A stretch of DNA of 64,000 bases from Euryodendron excelsum (Eukaryota > Streptophyta > Magnoliopsida > Ericales > Pentaphylacaceae). Below, piece by piece: positions 48,231-60,050 of the stretch. The notes beneath the pieces are model-generated. The model had not been told where the DNA came from and searched no databases. It saw nothing but the letters and a program-made list of their open reading frames with translations. Numbering within the stretch: the first letter of the stretch is position 1; the number at the start of each line of letters is the position of its first letter. The stretch covers positions 23,501,318 through 23,565,317 of the forward strand of contig CM065379.1 of assembly GCA_033060915.1 (NCBI GenBank). The letters are read 5' to 3'. The position numbers were made by a program, and so were the translations under genes.

Positions 48231-49046
48231 CCATTGTTTGTTAACCCAATTTGGTGAAAAAGGACCAAACTGTCCTTAGGACCTTTTCCGAGATTTTCCG
48301 GTCAAGATGACCATTTTGCCCCTAAGCATCCGAATGCCCCGGGAACCACACCAGCTTTGGGTATCAAACCGGTAACCTCCTGAGACTACTTTTTATAGTA
48401 TTCTCAATCTTCTTTTACCTTTCCGGATCATTCCGAGTCAGTTCCGGCCAACCCGGTACAAAATGACCGTTTTGCCCCTAGAGGGCCGGTCTCCTTCTTC
48501 GACCACACCGGCTCTGGGTATCAAACCGTTAATGTCCTGATAATACTTTTTATAGTGTTCTCAACCTCCCCTTACCTTTTCGGACCATTCCGAGTCAGTT
48601 CTGGCAAACCCGGTACAAAATGACCGTTTTGCCCCTAGTGGGCCGGTCTCTTTTTCCAACCACGCCAGCTCTGGGAATCAAACTGGCAACCTCTGGGAAC
48701 ATTCTAAATAATGTTTCCAGATCCCAAGTCTTTTTTCGGGACAATCCGAGTTCGTCCCGGTAGCTTCCTAGTCCGATTGACCGTTTTTCCCCTAAGGGCC
48801 CGGTCAACCTTTCCGACACATCTTATCCTCACTTTTCTAGTCAAATACCTCCAGGACACTATTTTAAGTGTTCCTGCTCCTTTCTGGCCTTCCAGGTCAT
48901 TCCCGGCTCCTCCAAATCATTCCCGGACTTTTCGAAGTCACTCCTAGTGAAGCCAGGCTAAAAATTACATGGTAGTCACTAGTACAGGCGCCCAAATCTA
49001 GTCAAAGATACATTGCTTGCTGACTTATAAAGTTTCCTAACTGGCT

Positions 49047-49143
49047 GGCACCGCTAGTAGTGGCGCCAAGCCAAGAATTGGCATGGCGCCACTCCTAGTG
49101 GCGCCAAGAGCAATTTTGCCCTGGCGCCACTGCAACAGGCGCC
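49047..49143. promoter_or_regulatory. Palindrome triplet upstream of the LTR C TATA box
   Basis: Three palindromes of 21 bp lie at 49047-49067, 49085-49105 and 49123-49143, spaced exactly 38 bp apart. The middle one has perfect 9-bp arms (GGCGCCACT and AGTGGCGCC). The spacers contain AGCCAAGAATTGGCA and AGAGCAATTTTGCCC. This resembles an array of protein-binding sites. Confidence 0.65.
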
Positions 49144-49159
49144 AAGTTTGTCCAACTGC

Positions 49160-49167
49160 TATAAATA
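49160..49167 (+). promoter_or_regulatory. TATA box of LTR C
   Basis: TATAAATA lies 17 bases after the last palindrome of the triplet. Confidence 0.65.
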
Positions 49168-50879
49168 CAGAGCCTCATTCAATGTGAAAGGGGTCTGCAA
49201 ACTTGATCTAAAAATCCTATATTTCGATATACAGAGCTCGAGCACCTCCAAAACCCTAGCCTCCCTAGGTTCTCCCAAACCCTAGCCACTATGCACAAAC
49301 TCTAGCCTCCTATACACTCATACACTCCCCCATACACTCATATACTAGCCTTCAACCATCCTTTGAAGACTTGAAGGGCTGCCATCCAAAGCTTGAAGAC
49401 TGAAGGTGAAGATCAAGACAAAGACCGAAGACCGAAGACAATGCGGCGCGTAAAATAAAGAAGACATACGGTAGGCTTTCTCTTTAATTTTCTGTACTTC
49501 CCTCTCTCTCTTCTCTCTCCAACCCACTTGGGTTTTCTCTATTTTAATCCCCCATCTCTTTCCCCCCCTTTCTTTGCATGCTTGAAACAAGGGGATTCCC
49601 GGTCCATGTGTAGGATTTGGCTATTAGAGAGTCACCGTGTCGGGGGCTTTCTTCTAGTCTAACCAAAGACCACGTGGGTCCGGCCCCCTTGATTATGTGG
49701 TGAAGCCTTAACCTTGTATGTTCACGACCCCAAATTGCATTGTGCATATCATAGTCTTGCATTTTCCAAAAACTGTTTTTAAAGTTGTTTTTCAAATCGT
49801 TTTCAAACTTGTTTTCAAAATTGCATCAAAATCTCTTTTTCAAAAACTTGTTTTCAAAACCACAATTCTAGGGTGATTCTAGCCTTTCCATGGCTAGGGT
49901 TGCTTTAGAAAAGTGTTACATTAAAAGTGACCTTTTTAGTCTATATTTTCAAATCTTATTGTTTTCCAAAACCACTTTCTTAAAGTGGTTCTAGCCCTCT
50001 TATGGCTAGAATCACTTTAGGAAAGTGAGATGTTTTCATACTTTCCAAAAAACTCTCTCTTTAAAAATCTCTTCCTAAAAATCTCTTTTTCAACATACTT
50101 TCCTAAAACTCTCCTCTCCAAAATAGTTTTCAAAAACTCCCTTCCAAAATCTATTTTTCAAAACTCCCTTTTTCAACTCCTTTCCAAAATCTTTTCCTCA
50201 AAATTCACTTTCTAAAAACATTCCCTAGATTCACCTTCCTAAAAACTCTCTCCAAAAACCTTTCTAAAAAACTCTCTTTTCCAAAATCTCCCTTCTAGAA
50301 ATTCCTCTCTAGGATTTTCCTTCTAAAATCTACGTTTCTAAAAACACACTTTCCAAAACTCCTTCTCTTTAAAATCTTTTTCCAAAAACTCTATCTTCAA
50401 ATTCATTTTCCAAAAACTCCTCCCTAGGATTCCCTTCTAGAAAACCTTCGTTTCCAAAAACGCACTTTCCAAAAACTCTTTCCTTAGAGCCCAAGTCAAG
50501 CCCTAGAACCCACCATTAGGAAACCCTAATTTTCTTTCCAAAAACATGGTTTTCAAACTTTGCCCCTAACCTAGGTTTCCAAAACCTCTTGTTTTCACAT
50601 CCAAACCATACACGTTTCTAAAACCATTTTTCTATGTCAAAACTACAATTTTTCAAAACTAGGGTTTCTAGAATCTCCCTTTCCAAATCTTTTTCAAATC
50701 AAATCTTCCCTTTAAGAAACCAAATCCAATCTTCCCGTTTAGGAAACTAAATCCAATCCTCCGTTTTTGGAAACAAAATCAAATCTTTTCTTTTAGAAAC
50801 TAAATCCAATCCCTTCGAAATCCAAATCTTTCCTAATTCTAATCTTTCCTAAACTTCCACTTTCCTAAACCTTAAGTTT

Positions 50880-51530
50880 CCAAAACTTGAACATAAAAAT
50901 CTTTCCTAAATTTTAAAACTCAACTTTCAAATCTTTCCTAATTCAACCCTTTCCTAATTCTACCCTCTTTTCAAATCTTAACTTTTCAAATCTAAGCTTT
51001 CAAACTTTTCCTAAATTCAAACCTTTCCTAATCTTAAGATTTTCTAAAACCTTAAAACTTTCTAAATCTTAAATCTTTCTAAATTCAAAACTTTCTTAAG
51101 TTAAGACTTTCTAAATCTTAAACTTTCTAAATTTCAAATCTTTCTAAACTCTAAACTTTCCTAAAACTTCAAAACTTTCTTAATTCAAGACTTTCTTAAT
51201 TCAAAACATTTCTAAATTCAACACTTTCCTATTTCAAAACTCTTTTATTTTCAAAATTTCCTTGTTTTCTAAATTTTCCAAACTTCCCTATTTCTAAACT
51301 TTCCAAATTCAAAATTTTCCTAAGATGAAACTTTCTTAATTCAAAACTTTCCAATTTTCAAAACTTTCCTAAGTTGAAACTTTCCTAATTTCAAAATCTT
51401 TCCTTAAATGATACTTTCCTAATTTCAAAATTTTTCTAATTCAAAACTCTCCAAAAATGAAACTTTCCTAATTCGAAACTTTCTTAAATCGGACCTTTTC
51501 CTAATTCAAACATTTCCTAAATCCAATCTT
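50880..51530 (+). repeat. Simple CTTTCCTAAATTCAAA repeats in LTR C
   Basis: Imperfect units of about 18-22 bp dominate this stretch. It is the inverse of the array in LTR D and is part of the transcribed half of the LTR. Confidence 0.8.
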
Positions 51531-54500
51531 TCCTAATCTCCTAAACCTTCCAAGTCAAGTCGAATCTTTCCTAAGTCTCTTCTCTTTCCTAAGTCTAGGT
51601 TTACTAAACCTCCATCTTTCCAAAATAAGTCTGAATCTCTCTTCCAAGTTCTATCTTTTCAAATCAAAATTCATTCTTTTCAATTCCAAAATTCCAAATT
51701 CCAATTTTCAATCCTCTATCCAAAGTTCAATCTCTCAATCTTCCAATTCAATTTCCAATTCAATCTCTTTCTTCCAATCCAACAATCTCTTTTCAATCGG
51801 ACTCCGGTCCGAACTACGACTGACCTGATTCCCCCAAAGGGATACGTAGGCAACCTTCATAGGTGCTGTCACAATACCTTTCAAACTTTCAATTCCACCC
51901 TCATGGGTGCGGTTTCCAAAATCTTTCCAAATCTCAAATTCCAATCTATTTTCAAAATTCCAATTTTTCTATTTTCAAATTTCTATTTCCAAATTTTTAA
52001 ACTTTCCAATTTCAATTCCATCTTTTCAAATCTATTTTCAAATCAAATTCTTTTCAAATTTATTTCCGAATCTATTTTTCAATTCTCCTAATTTGCACTT
52101 GCATATCATGCATCATGTTTTTTTTAAACATTGTTTTTCTAAAATGGATAGGATTGAACTATAGTTAGTTAAAGACTCTCATAGGTGAATCTAGGGTAGA
52201 TTGACATGTAGGTACCGAAAGGGCGGGGTAGGGTGATAGCTTAGTGCGTCTTCCCTACACGTAACCAACCTCCGAGCCTAAATCACTGTTTTCAAAGACC
52301 AAAACGGAGTTATTTTTCAAAAAGGGCTAAATATTTTCCAAAGGTTGCCAAACAACCTGTTTTTCTTAAAAACCCTCTCTCGAGGAGATATTTTCAAAAA
52401 TCGTTTTCTAAAACCCTAAGTGTAGTCTTCGGATTATTCTTAGTTTTTAGGTGACCTAACTCACCTTAAGTTAGGTGGCGACTCCAAATTATTTTCAAAA
52501 GCCCTTTATTCAAACCTGTTTTTCAATTCAAACCTAGTCGCACTCATTCTTCTAGGAGGGTGAGTTCTAATGAGAGAGTATAGCATTTTTCCCGCTTGGG
52601 TGAGTATTCCTCGAGTGCGAAAAATCTGGGTGCGACACGGGTTTGAAGATGATTTAAATGTTTTTGAAATTAACTCAAGAGAGTTTTGAAATGTTCTTGA
52701 AATAACTAGAAGAGTTTTGGAAGTATTTTGGAACAACTCAAAGGAGTTTTTGAAATATTTTAAAGTCTTGTTTTGAAAACTTTGGATGTAGAGTTTAAAT
52801 TAGAAATGCTCTTACGAACTTGTATTCAAAAAGCTTTTGAAAGTAGTGTTTGAGTATCTTATTGAAAGGCATGTTTATTGTTTTATCACCTTTATGAGGT
52901 TAGTCATTGAAAGACTAAACTCCTTTAGGGCTATGAATTTTGAAAATATGTTTGGAAAAGGGGCCTAGAGAGTTTCCTTTTGGTTTTAAAACTTTAGGGT
53001 TATAGATCCCTTCTTGAATATCTCACTTATACTTGACCAATAATAACCATGGAAGGATTAGGGTTGTTTTAAGAATGTAATGTTTGAAAACCATTTTTAA
53101 AAAGGGCTTTTCAAAAACATTTAGGGTTTTGGAACCCTAATATGGACAACCTTGGAGGTTGTATTTCGATGTATCACCCTCCCTTGGAATTCCTAACCAT
53201 ATAGGGTTAGGGACCTTTTGGGGTTGTGAGTTTTTGAAAGCATCTTTGAAAATAGCTTTTGAAAAATGTTAAGTGTCTAGCCATTTCAGTTGAGACAAGT
53301 TTAAGAGAACTTCTTGGAAGCATATAGGAATATTTGAAAAGGTGTTGGAGTTGATTTTTGAAATCTCAAGAGAGCAGGATGTTTTTGAAAGTATGTCATG
53401 AAAATAGTTTTTTGAGTTGAAGGCTTATTTGAAAAAGGGTCTTTGAATTGGAACCTTAAACCTTACTAACCTATGTTGGGTTGACCTAGGGTTAACTAAG
53501 GTTAGATTGAACAGGGTTAAGGTGACCTAGGGTTAACTAACTTGGGTTAGGTTAACCTAGGGTTAAGGTGACCCAGAGTTAACTAACTAAGGTTAGGTTA
53601 ACCTAGAGTTTGGTTGAACTAAGGTTGGACAACAAGGGTCAAGTTAACCCAGGGTTAGAAGGTGGTTTTGAACTAGAGTTTTGATATAGTGGTTTTGGAA
53701 AGGTGGTTTTATGCATGAATTTTGAAAGTGAGTTTTAAAAACCATTTTATGAAGTCCAGTCAAGCAAGTGTTGGGGTCCTATGATTGATATTTGGAAATC
53801 ACTCAAGAGAGGGCTGCCTTGGAACTATTTCACCCACTCATTTACAAGAGTAAAACTTGCAAAAATTAACATTGAATAGATAAAATGAAAATTAAATAAA
53901 ATAAAATGAAAATTAAATAAAATTGGAACTATTTTTGAAGATTTGAAAATTAAATAAAATGAACCTTTGAAAATTAGTTTTGGAAAGGAGGTTTTGGAAA
54001 ATCATTTTTGAGATTTTGAAAACTGCTCTAAAGAATAAGAGTTCATATGATTGATTTGAAGGAAATCACTCCAAAGAGGACTCCGTGGGACCATTCCAAC
54101 CGCAATATTCAAGAGGGTAACACTTCTAAAAATCAAGATGACAATAGTAGTTTTGAGAAATCATTTTTATGCAAATTAAAGTGAATGAACTTGGAGAACC
54201 CTTATTGAAGAGGGTTTTTTTGAAAACCACTTTTGCGGTGTAGAAAACAAATTCTAATAAACTAGGTTTCATATGGTCAAAATAATGGAAAAACCACTCA
54301 AGAGAGGGTTCCAAGGGACCATTTCAACCACCAGGTTCAAGAGGGTAGATTCTACAAAAATCAATATAGAAGAAAAGAATTTGAAAACCAATTTTTTGTC
54401 ACATAAAATGCAAAGAAATATAAGCATGCAAAATGGAGTAAAGGGGCTTAAAGAGGAGTTTTCTAAGATATGGAAATTGACCTAGGCGTCAAGGAACCAA

Positions 54501-55973
54501 CTCTTAGAATCATTTTAGGGAAACACTTAGATACGAATTTTGAAGAAGACATAAAAATGAAGATAGTGAAAATCTTTACAAAATGATGATGGACATGAAA
54601 ATGAGACGAAACACGCTATACATGATCATAGTAACCATATGCAAGGGGGTCATGAATTCACACAAGGCTAATAGGCCATACCAAATTGCAAGGTGCTTCA
54701 AGGCCATACCATCTTAAAGTATGCTAGTGAGAGATCCCCCTACACGGTGACTCTCACAAGCTTTCCTCTAGTCATGAACTTGGAGCTCTCTTATTTCAAG
54801 TATGCAAGAAAATGGGATAGAAGATGGAGGTTTAAAATAGAGAATAGCCTAAGTAGGCTAGGAGGGAGAAGAGAAGAGTGAGAATGACAAAAATATAAAA
54901 GAGAATACCACCTTTTGCCTTCAAACACCTTCAAACTTCCATGGATACTATAGCTTGAACTTGAATAGCCTTAGAAAGGCTTGAAGTGGCTAGAATGGGA
55001 TTGTCTATGCCATTGAGGGCTTTGTAGGTGTAGTGTATGAGCTAGAAGAAGGTGGAATATAGCCTAAGTGTTGAGAGGGTAAGATGTATATGGAAATTCA
55101 AGGTTCAGAAGATATTTCTACAGTGCTTCGCTACTATTTTTTATTCTAGAATATGCAAAGAGGGAGGCCTATATTTATAGGCAATCTGGAGAGACCTGGC
55201 ATATTTAGTACATGTGCCAATACTATTCCACAGAATCAATGCCACGTGGCAAACTCTGTATTGGTTAAATCTTAGGGGGTAAGCAAAGTTTGATTGATCT
55301 GATCAAAATCTGAGCGCATGTAGCATATGCTTCACCGCTGAGAATGTTCCTTTAAACTTTACTTGACAATTGTGTAATCCAGGAAGGATTTGGGAAAATT
55401 GGTTGCGTCCACGATGTTCTCCTAGTGTTTCTCAAGAACCTGGAATTTTTGGAGAACTTGAAAGGTGTTCGGAAGAATGAGATATTATCTTAGGAAGCAT
55501 GCACAAAAACACACTTTTGCAGAGCATCTATGATACGCTCCGCAGATGTTCAAAAGTAGCCATTTCTGGGCCACGTGATTGAGGCCTTCAGGAAGCGATC
55601 TCTCTGATCGGATCGTACTGATGGAAAGTGCTCTAGAAATGCTTAAAAAAATTTGCGTATTTCTCAACTCATTTGGCATTATAATAAGGGAATTGGAGAA
55701 AAAGACAACCTTGGCGGAGCGTTTGTGAGACGCTCCAGAAGTTACTGAAAGTGACAGTTTTCGAACCATGTGATCGGGGGCTTCGAGAAACGATCTATTC
55801 AATCAAGTTGTATCGATGGAAAGATCTATGGTCATGCTTTTAGGAATTCTCTGATTTATGCATTTCTTAAGTCATTTGACGGTGCATTATAGCCAGGAAT
55901 TGGGAGAAAAGACAACCCTAGCGGAGCATTTGTGAGACGCTTCAGGGGACTTTCATTGAGTTGGAAGTGTTTA

Positions 55974-57600
55974 AATGAAAATGAAAGACACTAGTTCATT
56001 CCCTTTGGCTCCTACTCTTGTGGATAATGGTTACTTTTAAGGATTCTTTCTCAATCTATAAATGACTCGACTTGAAGGATGGGATAGTATGGACAACCAA
56101 TTCAATGGAGGTTTAAACCTTTGAGAGAAAGATAGAGAGTGAAAGAGAGGAGGAAGATACACTTAACAAAGAAATGTGAAGCTTATTGAAGAGGCGACAT
56201 TTGAATGATATCCTAGCTAAGCAATGGATAGCCGAGCTCTCAAAATGAAGAGAAGCTATTGTTCAATCCTTCCAAAAGAAATAAACATCTCCTTTTGCTC
56301 AGCCCACTAAAACTGTAAGTGATTTCCATTCAAGTATCCCCAAACCAAGAACTATCCTCCACAATGGGGTAAGCACAAGACAATCGATATGATAAAAGGT
56401 GTAGAAATTTATTAGTAAAAGCACATCATCCTTTTAAGAACATTGTCTAAGTTTTGTAAAACGGCTTTATAGACCACGCAATTTAATCTAAAATGAAGAG
56501 AGGCCCTCAATTCTGCTACCATGCAATTGGAAACATCCCCTCGCAAAGCTCACTTGAGCCGGTTACATTATTTCAAAAACTGATATGATAATCACCGCCC
56601 ACTTTGGGTCAAGGCAAAACAACGAACGAGAACTAATGAGCGCGCAAATGAATGAATGATGATCTCCAAGAGGATATAATGCCAATGACATCTCCAAGAA
56701 CAAGCATAGGAGCCAGTTTTTTGATGTAGAGAATAGTCCAGAAGAACATTGAAGAAAAAAAAATGATGGATGTAATGATAAATGATGAATAACAGTGAAA
56801 GATGACATTTCCAAGGGAAGAAAGAAGCGAGTTTTCCATACACAATTAATGGATGGTAATTTCCAAGAAAAGACAGTGCCATCTAAGAGTGGCAATGGAA
56901 GGTCAACACATGAGTGAGTTTTCTGACGAAGAGAAAATCCAAAAGAATAATGAGAGCCAATTGCCTAAGGTTAAAGTGATCAACGATTTTCAGGAACCTT
57001 ACCTACATAAATGTTTGAGCCTTCATATCATTTCGTTCATAAACCCTTTAACCTAGCCTACGCTACGGTCCAAATGAAAGTCCTTTCTGATCAAATAAAA
57101 TTGCTTAGTCCACATAAGCCTAAATAATGTGAGGACAATTCCTCAAAAAAAAAATAATAAAAAAAAGGAATGCAGGGACAATCTCATGCTCCAAGGTGTG
57201 CTCAGATGGTTTTGGTTTAAACAACCCACTAAAAGAAAATCTTTGAGCCTAAATATCACTTTATTTCTTACAACCCCTAAACACAGCCTACATTACGGTC
57301 ATAAAAGAAGTCTTCTTAGATTGGGAGCCAAGTTGTTTATCGCTCTGTAAAGGGTAAGCAAGTTGTCGCTCAACCTATAGTGGAATGTGAAGGTCTAAGA
57401 GAGAAAACCAAGTGAGGATAGAAAATCCCCAAACAACAACCTCGTAGAAAGTAGGGATAAGATAGTAGTCGGCAAACGAAAAGGTCAAGATCCCCTGAGA
57501 ATGGTACAAATGCTATCACACCCTAATAAGAATGGAGCAAAACCTATTGTAGCATCCTAGAAGGAGAACAATATCCTCAGAGTATGAGCCCTGGGGCAAT
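55974..57600 (+). other. Element 3 internal remains, 5' part
   Basis: After the junction at 55973 the sequence changes to element 3 internal DNA. Parts near 56460-57330 match the element 2 spacer in inverse orientation. I see no gag or pol motif, only short chance frames. Confidence 0.5.
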
Positions 57601-57699
57601 CCTGGTTCATTATTTGTAAATAACCTATATCCATGAAGTACTTGTGCATTCATGACATGTATAACCTTTACATCCTTTCAATTCCTATGCAGTTCAATC

Positions 57700-58265
57700 C
57701 TACTCATGTATTCATAAAAAAATATGACATGCATTCAATTTCATTCCCGTATAAACTCATGCATTCATCAAATGGTATGGCATGAATTCAATTTCATTCC
57801 ATGTATAAAACTTATACATTCATCAAAAAGTATAGCATGTGTTCAATTTCATTCCTGTAAAAACCTATGCATCTATCACATTCAATTCTATTCTTGTATA
57901 AACCATATCTGTTCATACATTCATCAAAAAGTATGACATGCATTCAATTCTATTCCTACATATGCATTCATCAAAAAGTATGACATACATTCAAAACTCA
58001 TCTCTATGCATTCATCAAAAAGTACGACATGCATTCAATTCCATTCTTGTATAAGCATTCATCAAAAAGTATGACATGCATTTAATTCCATCCCTACATG
58101 AGCGTTTATCAAAAAGTATGACATGCACTCATTTCCTCCAGTATCAACCAATGCATTCATCAAAAAGTATGACTTGCATTCGATTTCATTCATGTATGAA
58201 CTTGTACATTCATCCAAAAGTATGATGTGTATTCATTCCAACCTATATATAAACATGTACATACA
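57700..58265 (+). repeat. About 50-60 bp minisatellite in element 3
   Basis: Units with ATTCATCAAAAAGTATGACAT then GCATTCAATT and a variable end recur about ten times. I find no equivalent array in element 2, so it seems specific to element 3. Confidence 0.85.
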
Positions 58266-58329
58266 TCCTTTCGGTGGACTTGTACAGTATATACCAAACC
58301 ACATGTCTAACAAAATACACTAACAATTG

Positions 58330-59180
58330 TTCAGGTGGCTATAAAATAAAAGGTGTTTCGAAGTAGAAGCACAACATCTCGGAAGGTTTGCTGGCCATAA
58401 TCTAAGCACTCTCTGGAAAAGAAATGGCGCACACCCCAGAAAGCCCTAATTGCCATCCACCTGACTATCTCCTCGAGGAAATATAAAAAAAACTCAACAA
58501 TATCAGAGCAAGGGTATTCATCTGGGCAATGGACCAATCTGAAGAAGTATGCCAGACACCAGAGTGAGTAGCTTGACTGGTGCAATACTCGAAATGGTCC
58601 AGTAAAAAGTCCACCTGAAGGACTAAAAAGGCAGGATAGAAATCTAAATCTAGAATTTGGTGCTTAAGTCCCAAGTGACTGGAAACGACAGAAAGAAAGC
58701 CCTTGGGAAACTCTGGGCCCACGATACCCTCCTGACCGCTCCCTAAGCCTAACAAGCGCCCGTACTCGTGGGGGATCGGCGTCATTTCGAAATCACTGTA
58801 GCAAAACAGACATAGCTCAGGGCACTAAAAGGAAGCAGATGCCTTAACTAGATTGGGTACTAGCCGAATAGAGAGAAGTGATTCCAGATAGCCAAGGCCC
58901 TACGAAAGATCCACCGCTCCTCCTTAGTATAGGTATCATACCAAATGCAGAGCCGAGATATAGGGCCAACCTCCTCCTCAACCCCCTCACCTAAAGCAGT
59001 TGAAGACTGGCCCCTCGCAAAACTACCACTCGAAGCTATTTGGCTCGAAAAGCGATGGAAGTGACACCTCCTGCCTCAGACAGAACCACTCCTGCTGGCA
59101 CTACCCTCCTCAGGATCAACCTACGGCGCCTCCTATCGGAACTATCATCACCCACATCAGCCATCTTGAAAAGCAACAAC
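58330..59180 (-). pseudogene. Antisense PMD-type gene remnant of element 3
   Basis: The minus-strand relic starts near 59164 with MADVGDDSSDRRRRRLILRR, which parallels the start of the element 2 gene in both position and charge pattern. Upstream of both starts the same stretch is readable (LLLIDFLHSF here and LLLINFLHSF in element 2). After frame breaks, an open part at 58465-58785 reads MTPIPHEYGRLLGL, then FPKGFLSVVSSHLGLKHQIL. This recalls the TPT-EEY-LLGL stretch of PMD-type or Ogre-type extra proteins. It is antisense to element 3, as in elements 1 and 2. The domain match is weaker than in the other two. Confidence 0.5.
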
Positions 59181-59224
59181 ATAAAAGAATGTAAAAAGTC
59201 AATCAATAACAGGACATGCATAAA

Positions 59225-59350
59225 AAAATGGAGAAAAAAAATAAAAAAAAAAAATACAACAAGAAAAAAAGAAGGAAAGGAAAAAAAAGAAAAAAAAAGA
59301 AAAAAAAGAGAAAGAAAGAAAAGAAAAGAAGAAAAAGAAAAGAAAAAAAG
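59225..59350 (+). repeat. A-rich tract beside the element 3 antisense gene
   Basis: An almost pure A/G stretch, the inverted counterpart of 38860-38990. The lysine-rich open frame over it is an artefact. Confidence 0.8.
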
Positions 59351-59399
59351 GAGTCAAGGCCTTATCCGTTCCCTAGTTTAATTTCAAGTCAGGTTTCTA

Positions 59400-60050
59400 A
59401 GGTTTTTCGAGCTTTTTCCTCAAAAAGTTCCATTTCAAAATTTCAAACTGATTTTCCGGGCTTTCTCCTCCAAAAGCCCTGTTTCAAAACTTTTCTAAGG
59501 TTTTTCCAGCTTTTTCCTTAAAAAGTTTCATTTCAAAGTTTCAAACTGGTTTCCCTGGCTTTCTCCTTAAAAAACACTGTTTCAAAAGTTTTTTAAGGGT
59601 GTTCGAGCTTTTTTCCTCAAAAAATTTCATTTCAACCCGATTTCCCAGGCTTTCTCCTTCAAAAGCCCTTTTTCAAAAGTTTTCTAAGGGTTTTTTTGAG
59701 TTTTTCCAAAAAAAAGTTTCATTTCAAATTTTCAAATTGGTTTTCCGAGCTTTCTCCTTCAAAAGCCATATGTCAAAATTTTTCTAAGGTTTTTCGAGCT
59801 TTTTCCTCAAAAAAGTTCAATTTCAAAATTTCAAGTCAGTTTCCCAAGATTTTTTTCCTTCAAAAGCCCTGTTTCGAAAGTTTTTTTTTTTTGTAAGGTT
59901 TTTTGAGCTTTCTCTTCAAAAGAGTTCCATTTCAAATTTTCAAACCTGTTTCCCGGGCTTTCTCCTTCAAAAACCCCATTTTAAAGACAATCTTCTAAAA
60001 TTTCAGTTTCCCTAGGCTTTTTTCTTCAAAAGCCCAGTTTTCAAAAGTAA
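59400..60050 (+). repeat. About 98-bp tandem array near element 3 3' LTR
   Basis: GCTTTTTCCTCAAAAAG-like words start at about 59411, 59509, 59607, 59700, 59798 and 59907, giving a period near 98 bp. They alternate with GGCTTTCTCCTTCAAAAGCC. It is the counterpart of 38220-38830. Confidence 0.85.

Larger units (their letters stand above)
47511..52637 (+). repeat. Solo LTR C, 5.1 kb
   Basis: The LTR starts TGTAAGCACCCC and ends GGGTGCGACA. It has a perfect target duplication CGGGT at 47506-47510 and 52638-52642. Removing it restores AATCGGGTTTGAAG, as at 27587-27600. In order it holds a 30-bp array (47710-48230), GGCGCC palindromes (49047-49143), a TATA box (49160-49167), a pyrimidine-rich leader and a GCATGCTTGAAACAAG block. 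Then come simple CTTTCCTAAATTC repeats and the two conserved islands (51797-51876 and 52200-52270). There are no internal genes, so it is a solo LTR. Confidence 0.92.
26732..55973 (-). mobile_element. Element 2: non-autonomous Tat/Ogre-like element with gag and antisense PMD gene but no pol
   Basis: Reading on the minus strand, the order is 5' LTR (55973 down to 46667), primer site, gag pseudogene (about 45150-42960), an uncoded spacer, antisense PMD pseudogene (39041-40849, plus strand), a tandem array, polypurine tract and 3' LTR (36873 down to 26732). The internal region is about 9.8 kb. I find no protease, RT, RNase H or integrase motif in any frame of it. Its LTRs are about 5.3 kb once solo LTRs C and D are subtracted. 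Sampled LTR divergence is about 9%. The outer 5' edge is truncated by about 1 kb, so the target duplication cannot be tested. Confidence 0.8.
46667..55973 (-). repeat. Element 2 5' LTR, truncated at its 5' end, holding solo LTR C
   Basis: On the minus strand the LTR ends GGGGCGCGATA at 46667 (related copies end GTGACA). It runs up to 55973, with C inserted at 47511-52637. Without C it is about 4.2 kb. It lacks about 1 kb that the 3' LTR has beyond GGAAGTGTTTA (35880-36873), so a deletion removed the LTR start at 55973. It shares with the 3' LTR the GGTTAACC array (53460-53660), the TATA box and the conserved islands. Confidence 0.75.

Noticed and set aside
56563..56895. Three overlapping minus-strand frames with hydrophobic runs
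   Set aside because: They overlap each other in different frames in AT-rich internal remains and show no known motif.
57700..58265. Possible CRISPR-like array
   Set aside because: Units have no constant repeat and unique spacer pattern. The context is a plant retrotransposon.
59216..59381. Lysine-rich open frames
   Set aside because: They translate an A/G tract, the inverse of 38860-38990.
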